DNA from: Metellina segmentata
Taxonomy: Eukaryota > Arthropoda > Arachnida > Araneae > Tetragnathidae
NCBI GenBank assembly: GCA_947359465.1
Contig: OX375875.1
Span: 58,591,981-58,655,980 of the forward strand
Reading direction: 5' to 3'
Length of the DNA stretch: 64,000 bases
A program made the position numbers and the translations under genes. The stretch's first letter is position 1; each line of letters opens with the position of its first letter. Positions 11,441 to 24,029 of the stretch are shown one piece after another. Under the pieces are notes generated by a model. It made no database searches. It saw nothing but the letters and a program-made list of their open reading frames with translations, and was not told the DNA's origin.

Positions 11441-12722
11441 CGAGGGTTGCTATTTATATTTCTGGCCTTGGCCTCTGGTAAGTGTTGCTAGGCAACCGCT
11501 GACGTTTGCAAGCGATAATTTAATATTTTTAACCATAATTTCTTTAGAAATTTTTGTCGTTTCAGCGTGATTTGTGTTGTTTACAGTAAATTGAAAAATT
11601 CATCTCGGGCAAAAAATGGAATTGACTCGTGAACATTTTCGTGCGATTATTTATCATAACTTTCGACGTTGATTATCAAGACAAGTGCTTCGATGAACTT
11701 AATTCTTTATACAGCGAGAAGGCACCAACTTACAGCACTGTAAAAAAACTGGTATAACGAATTCAATCGTTGACGACGTTCGCTCCAGGACGAATTCCGT
11801 GAAGGTCGTCCAAAATCGTTGGGCCAGAAAATATTGATGCTGTGCATGAAGTGATAAAGTAAGATAGTCATATGACATACCGTGAAATTGAGACGTCTTT
11901 GGGCATTTGTATGACAAGCATCAATAAGATATTACATGAACATTTGGCCGTAAGAAAGATTTGTTCGCGTTGGATCCCGCATAATCTGACAAACGGTCAA
12001 AATAAGGCTCGTGTCGATTGGTGCAAGGAAATGTTGAAAAAATACGTTCAAGGTACTTCAAAGGATGTGTATAACATCTACACAGGTGACGGATCATGGA
12101 TCTGTACATATGAGCCCGAAAAAAAACAGCAATCGACTGTATAGGTCTTCCAAGACGAGCCAAATCCAACAAAAGTTGTTCGCGAAAGAAGCACATCGAG
12201 GCAAATGGCTGTTTGTTTCTTCGGCATTACCGGTCACGTAGCGACAGTGGCGTTAGAGCAACGCAGGACGGTCAATTCTGAATGGTACACGACCATTTGT
12301 TTGACAGAAGTCATCGGAGAAATTCGAAAAAAGCAGAAGAGGCGAATCATTCTTCACCACGATAATGCGAGATCTCACTCATCGGCTCAAACAAAGGATT
12401 GACTGGTCAAAACATTGAATTGATGGGTCATCCGCCGTACAGCCCTGATTTGGCACCCAATGACTCTTTTTATTTCCGGACATCAAAAATAAATTACGTG
12501 GTCAACGATTTTCGACACCCGAAGAAGCGGTTCATGCATTCAAAACGCATGTTTTGGAGGTACCCCCGATCGGAGCGGAAAAAGTGCTTCGAAAATTGGT
12601 TCAAACGCATGCAAAAGTGTATTTATCTTCATGGAGAATATTTTGAAAAATAATTAAACCAATTTCGATCATAAATATTTGTTTTTTCATTATTAGGCCA
12701 GAAATATAAATAGCAACACTTG
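11441..12722 (+). mobile_element. mariner transposon, about 1.28 kb
   Basis: The ends share gttgctatttatatttctgg followed by cct or cc. The right flank is TA (12723-12724) and the left flank TG (11439-11440, one change from TA). The 1282-bp length is standard for mariner. Confidence 0.9.
11616..12653 (+). pseudogene. mariner transposase (DD34D type), multiply broken
   Basis: Starts MELTREHFRAIIYHNFRR and is followed by stops and frame changes over about 11670-11870. Mariner hallmarks follow: TYREIETSLGI, WIPHNLT, first D in TGDGSWI, second D in HHDNARSH, and the third acid as D in YSPDLAPNDSFYF. It ends HGEYFEK before a TAA at 12651-12653. Full length would be about 345 residues. At least one internal TAG (near 12142), one TGA (near 12400) and several indels show it is inactive. 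Confidence 0.9.
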
Positions 12723-13099
12723 TAACAAAAAAACTTTGCGGAGGATTTGATGTGGTTTACTGGTAAATGCTGTATGAAAACCTTACTAATTTATAGAATA
12801 TACATCTGCGAAGGATAATTTCACATCCTGAATTGCTCTCCTAAGGTGTATTTTAGTTTAATTTCTTATTGAATTACAGAGTTTATAGCTTTTCTGTAAT
12901 TGACCTAAAAAATGTTATGCATGTGTCATTTATGTTATGCATTCATAAACTTTTTTTCTCTCTTTATTCAGCACAAATACTTGAGAAAATTATTTCCCTA
13001 TTCCTCTTTCTCACTCTCTTTTTTAGACTGATATCACCAGTGCAAAGAATAAACACCCGTCGCTACTAATTGGAGCCAGACGTATTGGGCAGAATAATC

Positions 13100-13560
13100 A
13101 AAACGTGATATTTATCTCTCGATTTGTTTGAATATTGCTGTCTTAGTGATACCCGTCACTCCTTTACTGCCAAATTACGTCTTAACGTGAAATACCAAAT
13201 ACTTACACAAGCTTTCTTAAATATTTCTCTCAGTCCCGTAGACATATCGTGTAAAAATATAATTTTTTATTGTCTCTTCTTTTTGATAGTCGTACAAGAT
13301 TTTTAACGAATTGTTTCGTCAAAACAATTCGTTCATACCCTTAGCCCCGTAGATATACTATCGTGAAAAAATATTTTTTTTTCTTGCCCAGGGCTTCTTA
13401 ACAGTTGCTTCAATAATACTTTCAGCCCCGTAGCATATCATGTAAAAATATGATAGCCCTAATCTACTTGACAGCTGTACGAGCTTATTGACGAGTTGTA
13501 TCAATAATACCCTCAGCCCCGTAGACATATTTTTTAAACGTGATTTGTTTTCTTGCCTTG
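13100..13560. repeat. Degenerate tandem repeat, about 80-110 bp units
   Basis: The phrase cc(c)cgtaga(c/t)ata(t) followed by gtgtaaaaatat-like sequence occurs at about 13233, 13341, 13422 and 13514, with intervening text also loosely alike. A perfect 12-bp hairpin (aacgaattgttt / aaacaattcgtt, 13305-13333) lies between units. No gene is seen in it. Confidence 0.55.
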
Positions 13561-13675
13561 ACCACGACATGAAGAGATCAAAGACGAATTTTCATTTGTT
13601 ACGGAGAGGGGACGACTGAATAACTAATTTCCTTAATTAATTAAGATTTTTTAACTTATTCATATCTTATGTGAA

Positions 13676-13742
13676 TAAGTATAAGCATGAAACATAAGCA
13701 TATAAGCATGAATATAAGCATAATAATATAAACATGAAAAAA
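13676..13742. repeat. Short imperfect repeat (ataagcatgaa)
   Basis: Four to five imperfect copies of ataagcat(g)a(a) in a row, probably a decayed microsatellite. Confidence 0.6.
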
Positions 13743-13869
13743 CAAACCATGAGACAATTATAACTTACCACTTTTTCCGTTATGGCGCGGTGAGCGACAA
13801 TATTAATTTCATGCCCCTTATACTGCCTTAGAATTAGTACTGCCACCATGAAACATATATAAAACAAGT

Positions 13870-16790
13870 TTCGAATAGCGGGAAAAAATTACGACATTTT
13901 AAAAAACACTGAGTTTTATAACGTTTAAAGTTCCTCACACTCATTCTTGAAGTGCTAGTTCTCACAGAGTAATGCTTGCTGTAATTACACAGAGTTTGAA
14001 TTGTAATCGTATAGATTTATTTTGAGTGACTTTCAAATTATGATAATGGGCCCCGAACATTGAATAAATTAGGTGCATGATAAGGGCAGTGTGCGAAATC
14101 GATTTTGAGAGCAACACGCACTATTGGTCTGAAAAATACAAGTTGATATGGTAATAAAGAATCAAGCTTGCAAAAGCAAATAAAGGTTGAATATGATATA
14201 CTTAATAATAGAGATTTGAAATGCCAGTTATATTCCAAATGTTTGTTCGACCACAAAGTGATTAGATTCGCTAACTTTCGTCTTAGATCGAATAGATTTT
14301 GAATTTGCCACAGAAAGATGAAAAATTGAGCTGTTGAAGGGAAAAGTGTGAACTATAATTTAGAGAACCAAACATAAAATGCAAGGGAAATATATTCTGA
14401 AAAAGAAGCAAACTAATTTCCCAGTTATTTCGATCGAAACACTCAAATGTCTTATAATAAGAAATGCTAAATTTTATATCGATAATACTGTTCATCTACT
14501 TGTATGGCATACCTTAACCAGTAACCATATTATTATAGAATGTAATTTTGATATTTGATATTATTTATTCATTTTGATTATTTAAGGAGCTGTGATACAC
14601 TTAACCTGAGATTAACCTGACATTAATATTTGCGAAAAAAGATTTAAATTAATATCTATTAATTAAGATATTTGAATTTCTCTATTCAGTTGTTGGTGAT
14701 AATCTATTATCTCTTAACTTTGGTCTCAAGTGGACCACTTAAGTAAGGTAGGTTCCAGGCTACATTTTATATCTCTGCACCTTATATGATTTAGAAGAAA
14801 AACAACGATGAATACAACAGATGGCACTATTGCTATTACTGGGACATGCTGCCACAATAATGTAATATTTTTCTTTTTTATTTAGTTGGTTCAGAAGATT
14901 TATTCAAGAAAGTATTGTCATGCTCTTATTCAAGTCGTATCATAGGTCACAGTATTGAAAGTTTAAAAAATGCTTGTAATTTAGAAACATGCATTTAATT
15001 TCATCATATCCTTAAAAGTCTTTATTTCAATTGTTTGCGACTGTTGAGGGATAGTTAGGTATATTTGGATGTGTGATTCCGGCTGTATTGCCGCTTTTCG
15101 TTACCTTGCCTCGACTTGAGTGCGTCGTCTCTTCCTGGCATTTAGGAGAATGGTGCTCCTATTGTCATGGTAAGATGACGCACTGATATTGTTTCAGATT
15201 CCGTAAAAAACTGTGTTAGAACACTTGTATTATTGAATTGCTTAAAATTAATAGTTTGGGCTAATACTTTGTTAGACATAAGTAAACATATTTTGAACTA
15301 ACTAGATAATATGATTTCCTACTTTGTTGTATTATCTTTGATCATGCCATAATTTTACTCTTAGAAATTAAAATTCCAGTAACGTAAGGATACGTGGTCC
15401 CAAAAAGCGTTAAAGTATAAGCTATTTTCCGTAATATATATTCTGGTTGGTTGGCTAGTTGGGGTTTTATGGCGCAAGGGCCATATTTGGCCAAGCGTAT
15501 ATATTCTGGAGAAATCGTTTTCCAAAAACTTGCATTTACAGTAAAGCAGTTGCAAAATTTTGGCAAAGAAAAATAAACGGACATTTTTTTAGGGTTCTTT
15601 GAAAATTAGTTGTATAACGATCCAGTGTTTACTTTACTCCTGGTTCCCAAATAGAGTTTTACTTGCGGGTAATATTAGTGCATAATCAATCTCATCCGCC
15701 TTTTTTATTTGTTTCCAAGGTGTCCTGGAAGAAAGTAATGAAAAATGATGTGTTTAATACGTAAAAAAACAAATCCAGTTTGGGTATTAAACTCAATTAG
15801 ACCAGTGCTAAAATTAAAGAAAATGTCAAATATGAGGATTCAGATGAACCAATGAATCTCAAAAATTCATATTTAGTGAATAGCAAAAGTGCATGGATTG
15901 TTGGGAAAATTATAAATATATTTAAGAAAAGTTATAATTGTTAAATTACAATTTCTTAACAATTACAAATGTAAATTGTAACGTCAAAAGTTCTCTTTGT
16001 ATGGATATAATTGAAATTTTTCCGATGTAGAAGGCATTAAAGAATAAAACTTTGATGTTGATGCTATTGTTTCATTCAAACTCGTATTACTAATTCGTAG
16101 TATGAATTTTCAAAATAAAGCTATCTTTCCTCTAACCAAAAAATAAATATGGTGCAATGACATATCTTTTCCAAAAGCGTTTCATGAACTCCTATTTTAA
16201 TTTTTACCAAATTCCACTTATACTCGTTATATTTCGCTAATACTTATTTTTTCATTAATAATGTACTTTTGAATTGAATAATGATATTTTGCTTTCTGAA
16301 TACGCAGAAACCGATTTTCTAGAAAATGTGTCATGTCTCCCTGACTTATTTATCTATCATAATTGTAATTAGCGATGGAAAGTATCATAGATGATCTTAT
16401 ACCGGATAGAATTAAATTGATCATCTAGAAAATCATTTAATTTCTATAAGTGTGATTGAAAAATCCCTCAACTTTGTCTACTCTTGTAAAATTTTATGTC
16501 AACTGTTTACGTGTCCCTTTTTTTTTTGCGTGAACTACGACACATATATTTACAAAACGTTTTTCTTTAAAAAAATCATGATCCAAAATATAAAATGTTT
16601 AATTATACACACTTAACACATTTTACTGTAAAAAAAGAGTTGGGATTACATAAAGTCAAGAAACCATAGCCTTAATACTGAAAGCAAAATCATGGTTATA
16701 CTTTCATATATACATGGTGACTTTTCATAGAGAGAGAGAGAGAGAGAGAGAGAGACGACGCGGTTATTGTACACTACCCAACAATAACGG
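13870..16790. other. No gene seen
   Basis: AT-rich, with only short unsupported open frames. It contains a dispersed repeat at about 15440-15500 and one half of another at about 16505-16605, which resembles about 56998-57090 (shared atttacaaaa(a/c)g and tttttctttaa text). An (AG)n microsatellite lies at about 16731-16755. Confidence 0.4.
15440..15500 (+). repeat. Short dispersed repeat (ttttatggcgcaagggcc)
   Basis: The ggttggttggctagttgggg run leads into ttttatggcgcaagggcc. The core recurs inverted at about 890-957. Confidence 0.45.
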
Positions 16791-16799
16791 ATGCCAGCG

Positions 16800-17290
16800 G
16801 ATTTGCCTAAATTCCGACTACTTGTTTGAGGGTGTTTTTCGTGGAATGGCCTGGGACCTTTGCGTGTGGTTCCTGATAAATTCAAGGCTGACGCCTACAT
16901 GAACATTTTGAGCAATCAGGTTCTTCCTACGCTCTGGCAATTTTAAGGATTGAACGAATGTTTTTCCAGGACGAAAACGCTCCATGTTGTGTTGCAACCT
17001 CTGTCAAGCAGTGGTATCAAGATACGGATGTAAAACGTCTTCTCTGGCCTGCGCAGAGTCCAAACCTAAACCCCATAGAGCATTTGTGGGACACGTTAGA
17101 GCGACGCTTACGGACCAGGGAACCACGTCCGAAATCTACAGCTGAGCTGGCGACATTCTTGCAGCCGGAATGGACACAAATACAAATAGCTGTGCATCAA
17201 AACCTTGTTGAAAGTATGCCCTGAAGGGTTCCTAGTGCAATTGCAGCACGTGGGGGACTATCCCTTTTTAAGGCATGTATTCTTTCCCTT
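16800..17290 (+). pseudogene. Tc1 transposase C-terminal half, truncated
   Basis: Fragments in shifting frames read VFRGMAWDL, then ADAYMNILSNQVLPTLW. A 267-bp open stretch (16958-17224) follows with the second catalytic D in FFQDENAPCC and the third acid as E in QSPNLNPIEHLWDTLERRLR. A stop interrupts before the usual ending, SAIAARGG. The helix-turn-helix and first catalytic D are absent. The 5' truncation is close to an (AG)n tract. No terminal repeats were found, so only part of the element survives. Confidence 0.82.
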
Positions 17291-17299
17291 ATACCATCA

Positions 17300-18790
17300 C
17301 ATCTTGCTGTACGGTTCAATAGTGTAGGGTAATGTAGTTGGTATGTGACATTTGCATTTGTTTGAAATTTGTTTTATTTTCGGTCAGTGACTTCAGAAGA
17401 TATAGTGTAGCAATTTGCTTCATGTTCGTTGTTTCAATAAAAACTTTTATTATTCGAAACATCGGTTTCATGCTACGATATCAAGAGACTAATTTTTTAA
17501 TTGTTTATTGTTATTTATAGATAGTCTAGAATGATTATAGAAGTAAGTTATGGTGTTGTATCATTCTTACTGGCAAATGGATGAGAGCATCGTCTCTCTG
17601 ACATTAAACAGATGACGCAAAAATTATCAAGGAAGGATGACGCCTCTTCTGCCATAGAATGATAACGCAGTGATATATTTCTTTCATTTTTTGTAAAAAT
17701 TAATGGATTATAACATATAGACCAGTGATTTTCAACCTTTTTCACCCCATGGTACATATACACAAATTACTAAAATATTCCGCTTCAACCCAAATATTAT
17801 TCATATTTATATATTTTACTGACAAGACAAAATTATATCATTTTGACTGAAAAGAACATAAAGAGACTGAAATGTAAATATTTTCATATTTTAATTCATG
17901 GAAGTTCTGTCATTTACATATTTTTCTTAAAATACGCCAACTTTCCACAAACATTGAGGAATAGATGGATGGTGCAATCATAAGTTATTTCTAATTATAA
18001 TATCTACGCTTCTTACAAATCTTTTCAAACATCTCTTATATATTTCTATATTAAAGAAATTTACGTATTGATTCAAATAAAACAATATTATTTTGTACAT
18101 CTTGAATTATAATGTACATCTTGGAGCAGATATTCTGTTCATGTATACAACTTCTCTTTCATTTACCTCTACATCACAAAAAAGATATGAGCAAAATTTA
18201 GTTTGTGCTTTTGGATAATACCATTTAGTTTTACAGAGCATTATGTTTCTGTTAAAATTTTATCTGTCAGCCTCATTAAAATTTAGAATAATTTATTACA
18301 AATGAAAGAATTGCTCAACTGGTATACATTAAAAAAAACTTTCAGTCCATCTACTAGAAAAATCGATTTAAATTTTTAGTCGTTGATTTCAAACCAAAAA
18401 AAGCTCACCTCTAAGCTGAAAATGATTTCAGTGTCAATATTTTTCTGCTCGATGTCTTCGATAGAATTTATTTCCCTCTGAGCATAAAAAATTCACTCAT
18501 CTCATAAAAAATAAATGTGCTTTTATTTAGTGACATTAAGTATATTAATTGATTAACGATATTTATTATTTTTAAATTATATGCTACCAGTACGAAAATA
18601 AGTGTCCTGTAAGTGTCGATGAATTTAAATGTTTTTTTATTACCAAAGATTGTTTTAGGAACTGCAAATACATTGCTGGCCATGGACGATGCAACACCAT
18701 CAAGAACAAAAGGTATAACAAAGCCATATTTATTATACAAATATCATAAGGTACAAGTGGGAAATGATGGAAATTACAGCTCTGTTTGCG
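17300..18790. other. No gene seen
   Basis: AT-rich sequence with no supported exon. Overlapping open frames at 18468-18835 on both strands lack motifs. Confidence 0.4.
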
Positions 18791-18799
18791 GATTGTGAA

Positions 18800-19450
18800 G
18801 AAATCAGTATTTTGTGTAGCTGCCATGAGAGGCAATAGCTGTTGCTACTCGTCTCGGTATTGAAAGAAATAGACTTTGCATGTGTGTTTGTGACACACGT
18901 TTTTCCACACGTTGTCAGAATTCACATGGCGTAACCATGGGTGGTCTGTGGTGTGTCAATCGTTGGGGGATCATCGACCAGATGTGTTCAATGGGGGGAT
19001 TGATCTGGTGAACGGGTGGACCATAGAAAAAGTTAAGCCTGGTTGACATTAGGAAATTGTTGCTCCACGTCGCTGACAAAAGTTGACACGAGTTGACTGC
19101 CCCGAAATTAAGGGAGACGCTTCAGAAGGAATAACACTCCAGAGTCTATGACTCCGACTAGTAGGTTACATGACTACTAGGGATTAGAATATATTGGAGC
19201 CCTTACCATAACGCCATGTGACGGACCGTTGTATCGATGCATGATGCAAGAATCATACGGTCTGTCACCGCGTCGCAATCAGACGAATATGAGTTTTGAA
19301 GAAGAACAGAATCGAAAGTTTCATGGCAAAAAAAAAAAAAACGATTTTATGTTATTCGTTTAAATATGTTCGGTGTTACATGCATCATGGTAGTCGTAGA
19401 CGCTTGTGGTGTAGAGTCAAAAGCAATTTCAGCACTGGATTACTTGAAAA
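18800..19450 (-). pseudogene. Tc1 transposase remnant, heavily decayed
   Basis: On the minus strand a degraded first-acid block (TDESHIRLI-like) lies at about 19300. GPSHGVMV follows at about 19210 (the GVMVWGAI block). Further down is RSPDQSPPIEHIWSMIPQR at about 18975-19030, carrying the third acid E. The C-terminal RRVATAIASHGSYTK ends near 18805. The region between, with the second D, is unreadable. Frames change several times. Terminal repeats were not identified, so the limits are approximate. Confidence 0.7.
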
Positions 19451-19466
19451 TTTCACTGCGGATGAC

Positions 19467-19688
19467 GACTACATGGAATTGTAAGTGCTAATACAGGATG
19501 TACAACACATCTTAATTCTTGAGTTTGGGTTCGTGTTGCTGTACTGCAATTCGTATCAACCATGTGGTGTTGTTCGTGACTACATGGAATTGTACGTGCT
19601 GATACAGGATGTACAACACATCTTAATTCTTGAGTTTGGGTTCGTGTTGCTGTACTGCAATTCGTATCAAACATGTGGTGTTGTTCGG
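19467..19688. repeat. Tandem duplication, two 111-bp copies
   Basis: gactacatggaattgta starts at 19467 and again at 19578. The units differ at only a few bases and create mirror-image open frames on both strands, which are artefacts of the duplication. Confidence 0.85.
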
Positions 19689-19939
19689 TGTTGGGACTAG
19701 ACTGTTGCAGTGGTTGACATCGGTCAGTTCGTTCCTCCTGCACCCACAGATTCCATATTCACATCATTGGAGTATGATTTCGTCCAACACGAGCATTGAT
19801 TTCTCGGAAGGAAAAAACGAAGTCACTGTTAACATTTCGCCAAACTCAGAGTTGTGTTCATATACATCATGTATTTTTCGAAGAGTCATAGTTAATCTTT
19901 CTATACACAGAATAACAGGAAACACAATTGTAATATAGA

Positions 19940-22868
19940 CTTAAAACAGGTTCTCTGTTCTCTCTCTTTTTACTGCTAACATCGGCTCTACTGGCGCACA
20001 TAAATTGCAGATGTATTATAGTACTAATCACTTGAAAATAATTCTTTCATAATCTACATACACACAGAGAACATTTCAAGAATTTTGAATGATTCTTTTA
20101 TGGTGCATTTTAAATGGTCAGCCGTGGGTGGTCAGCAGTGTAGATTGGTCATTCAGTAGGGGACATAATGAACAGTGAAGTACAAACTTGAAACTTTTAG
20201 AGCAAAAGGGCTACACCTTAAAAGATTAGTTTTGAATTTCATTGCGGTACTGAGGGTACTTTATGAGTTTGTTTATGTGTAAAATTCATCATAAAACCAA
20301 AAAAAAAAAAAAAAACCCGCATTGTTTCACTCAGGATACATTTGAAATCGTGGCTACGATATCTGATCTGACAAATTATTTTAAATAACCTTTAATCTAT
20401 TTATTGCGTTGATACGAGCAATTCAGATACCATGAAGAAATCCTAATTTCATATCCTTATCTATTCGAAAACAATAGCTGAAAACGAAAATAAGCGTTTT
20501 AGTTCAGCAATATTTATCCGTAAATGTTTCATATCCTTATTTAACCTTAATAGCAATTAGGTTCATCTAAAACAGTTTTTTTTAAATTCTATTCAGTAAT
20601 TTGCCTTTTCATTCGTATAAAATAGATCCAAAGCGCTATGAAAAAAAAAACGAGTATCATATCAATACATTACAGATGAGTGTTACGATAGTTATGACGT
20701 TGGAGTGTGCGTAAAAAATGAAAATTTAAACTTTTTTCAGGCTATTTCTTATAAACTTCTGTGAAGGATGTTTAATGCTAAAAATTTAATTAACATGAAT
20801 TATTCTAGAAACTCTAATTAAAGGAAAATTATCGTATTCTAGATTTCGTATACATTTATATTTTGATTGAAAGCTCCAGTTTGATTTATTACACCAGACG
20901 AGCTTTTAAATACCTATTCTATTTATAAAATCTATGGAATTTCTAACTTTAAAGCACATAACTCCTCTCCCATCACCACAAAAAAATTCTATCTATATAT
21001 TTGGGTTTAAAAACTAGTAATAAATTACCGGTTTTTTCTAATTTTTGAAAATTGTTGAGATGTCCAGATATTGAAAATTTAACTGTTTTCTAGTCATTTA
21101 ATGTGTTATTTTTATTATTTTTCTTCGTTTCTAATACATATACTTCAGGAATCAATTTAAACACAGCAGCATGGACAAATGCTCTCTGTATGGGGCTATT
21201 CAAATGTATAAATTTCCAATGTGGAAAACCGTGGTTGAAAATTACGTGCTGTTCTCCTTGGATATATCCCCTAGGTGATTAATCCTGGACCGTCGTCAAT
21301 AGCCCGTGTTGCTCTAGTACGACGTTAAAAATGACCTATGTCCAATACGGACAAACAAAAAAAATTAAAACCTTGAAAAAAGTGTAAAAAGAACTTGCTT
21401 CTCCAGCTGATTTGGGCCATGCAAGATTTGCCTTGAAATACTTCAGGAGGTGGCTACTTCCATATGAGGACTGGCTTCAGGTATATTTTCTAGACATTCT
21501 ATTTTCAATGTATTTTCGTAATAGAAAATTTAGGCAGCACAAAAATTCTGTGTAATTATTTTTCCATGATCCTTAATCTTACTAAAGGTATCTAAGTACA
21601 AAGTATAAAGTATTTTTCGGAGTTGCATTATCCTCAAGTTCTATATAATAGAATTAAAAACAGTAGCAGGTAAATCCAATATGATAGGCTGTCATTATAG
21701 CATAAAGTTTCTTTTGAATATTTTTAAACATAAAATAGATTCATAGTTTATTATTGCTATTAATATTCATTAGCATTCTACTATCATAACAGTAATTGGA
21801 TTTGATCTCATGTGGTTAAAAGTCGACAAATAATTCAATGGTTGGGATGTATGCATTTTTAAGTTTGTCTGTACTATCATAAATCTATAAGAAAATCTGT
21901 GTTGTGAAATTGAAATACTATGTGAATGATAATTTCCTTACAAAACAGCTTCACAAAATGTTCCTAAACAACCATGGGTATCATTATACCAACGTTAAAG
22001 CTATTAGTATGGAAAAAGTAAACTATATTTCATATATTGTTTGTTCGTCATATCATGTTGCTTATATTATTAAATTTATAGCACTCATAAATTCAATGAA
22101 GTTTCGAGAGAAAAATACGTAAGATTTCAATTCAATTCTGCAATAAAACAAATTTTTAGCTTTTTAATTTTAGGTTGGGAATTTTACGAAAAGAAAAAAC
22201 ACACTACACACATTTTAGAAATTTAAATAATTTTATTATATGTCAATCCACATGAATGGCAACATTCTAAGCAGATAATTAAATTAATATTATTTACTAT
22301 TTTTATACTAAAACTATGTTTTGTTCAATTGGATATACGGCTTAAAAACAGTTCAACGTCAAAACATTTTCATGTAAGATAAATTACAGTTGGTTAGTGT
22401 TAAAGACTAAAGGGACGTAACCACAGGCCTCAATTTCGTGTGAAAGCTTTAGCTATACTTTTTCGTATAAGCAGACTTCACATACTTTTGTATGAGAAAC
22501 GAAATTTTTATACTTTCTTTCCAATACTATGGATTTGAAATTATGTGATAAGCAACACATTTAGATGTATAGATAACTCAAAAATAAAATATGCACTCAA
22601 AAAAGGCTTAAATATTTAAAAATAAATTACCAATGAAAATAGAAAACAAGACACTAATAGTATGTTAATAAATGTTAAGAATGTAAAGTATCGGTTTCCT
22701 TACACCACGCCTTTGAAAATCATAGTTTTTAGTATATTTTGAATCTTAGTAGATTAAAAATGTCTTACCATGTAAAATATTATTACAGAGTTTGATGAAC
22801 AATACATATTTTAAATACATATACATATAAATACACACACCTCATAATACATACTTCCTAATAATATT
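19940..22868. other. No gene seen; possible 3' end of gene 1
   Basis: AT-rich intergenic DNA. About 20385-20580 resembles about 40490-40700 (shared gttgatacga, caatagctgaaaa, gaaaataagcgttt), so both are copies of one dispersed repeat. An AATAAA on the minus strand (22232-22237) is the best visible poly(A) signal for the gene ending at 22869, which would give a 3' UTR of about 630 bp. Confidence 0.4.
20385..20580 (+). repeat. Dispersed repeat, copy 1
   Basis: Shares a run of about 190 bp, at moderate identity by eye, with 40490-40700 in the same orientation. The family is unknown. Confidence 0.55.
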
Positions 22869-23196
22869 TTACAGATTCATGTTGCTGAATTCTTGGGGTT
22901 CCATACTTTTTACGGTTTCTTCAACGGCTTTCAATTCAGTTGTAATCTTACCAAGGTGCTTTCTCAATTTATCCGAATACATTGACTTGGCTCCTTTTTG
23001 TAGATCTGTCACTGAATCGTACATGGTCAAAAGGTTCAACATTATTCTCCCGGCAACTGGTAATGATCCCAGCCTCTGCTGTTCAAGTGGAAGTGCAGGT
23101 ATGCATTGAAAAACAATGGATTGCAGCTGTCCAAATTCCATCTGCAAGGCCATTCTGCTAAAGTCAAGCTCAATCGGATGTTTCCTGTAAAGAATT
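22869..23196 (-). CDS. Paralogue gene 1, last exon (unknown protein)
   Basis: Acceptor ttttctttctgCAG precedes the exon (CAG at 23197-23199). It supplies the third base of a split codon (phase 2), matching the donor at 26787, then 108 codons to a TAA at 22869-22871. The peptide is helical in character and includes QCIPALPLEQQR, RIMLNLLTMYDS and ITTELKAVEETVKSM. It lines up without gaps of note with gene 2's last exon (50151-50475): IPA-L-EQQR-x-x-S-[IL]-P-A-x-x-RIMLNL is conserved. There is no signal, membrane or metal motif. Function unknown; it looks soluble or loosely membrane-binding. Confidence 0.75.
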
Positions 23197-23439
23197 CTGC
23201 AGAAAGAAAACAGTATCAATATATATTATATGAATACATTTATGAACAAAGAGATTATAATCAGGAAAATATCGCCTTTACACGAGGAGTTACCGCTGTA
23301 TACCGTTAGGGACTAAACAGAGGATCATAGGGTCATAACCAGGGATACATTAACTAGCACTGCTTGTCCTTGTACCAATGAGGGGAACGTAGAATTTTTC
23401 TATAAGTGTTGGATTTTAAGCAGGACAGAATTTCTTCTC

Positions 23440-24020
23440 TGAGAAAGCAATATCCCTTTTTCTGGTTTCCTTTGCTCCAGATTTTGCCAAATCGTCATCT
23501 CTTTCGTTTCCTGAGGTGATGATGTGAGAAGAGATTAATTTAAAAGTAATATTTGGATTATTTGTTGAAGCTCACTAATATATTATTAATTCTTTATAAG
23601 AGAGGATCGTATAAAAGCAGTTATCCATGACAAGGCATGTTAGTGAAGCATGCATTATCATGGATAACTGCTTGGGAGTCGACTTAAAAATTTACTTAAG
23701 ATGTTCTGGGTTTAGGAAGCCTCTTGAAAGCTGCATAGATGGCTATTAGTTCAGGCTTAGAAAAGGAGGATAAGGCAAGTAAAAGCGTCAATCTTCTCAA
23801 TGCAAAGTGCTTGAAATATACCGTGACGTTACATTTTTTATTAGTTTGATTTATATGTTTTACTATAAATGGTGGGGTGATTCAACTAACATTTCGGGGG
23901 ATTTCGAACTTGGTTTTTGAGTGCAATTTATTCGTTGCCACATCTTTAGGATTAGTAAACCATCAATAGAAAACGCTCCCATTCAGCCAGGTCTCCTTCT
24001 GTCAAAAGTCTTGAAAAGAA
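23440..24020 (-). mobile_element. LINE fragment with RNase H domain, decayed
   Basis: On the minus strand PFSKPELIAIYAAFK (about 23735-23780) and later SGNERDDDLAKSGA (about 23475-23515) match the E-acid helix and the terminal GNxRADxLAK motif of the RNase H domain in Jockey/I-type non-LTR retrotransposons. There are several stops and frame breaks. It lies in the last intron of gene 1. Confidence 0.6.
23615..23673. repeat. 16-bp perfect inverted repeat
   Basis: aagcagttatccatga (23615-23630) and tcatggataactgctt (23658-23673) could form a stem with a 27-nt loop that itself holds gcatg/catgc. It lies inside the decayed LINE fragment. Confidence 0.8.
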
Positions 24021-24029
24021 TTCATAGTT

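Noticed and set aside
19453..19743. Repetitive open frames on both strands
   Set aside because: They are produced by the 111-bp tandem duplication, not by coding selection.
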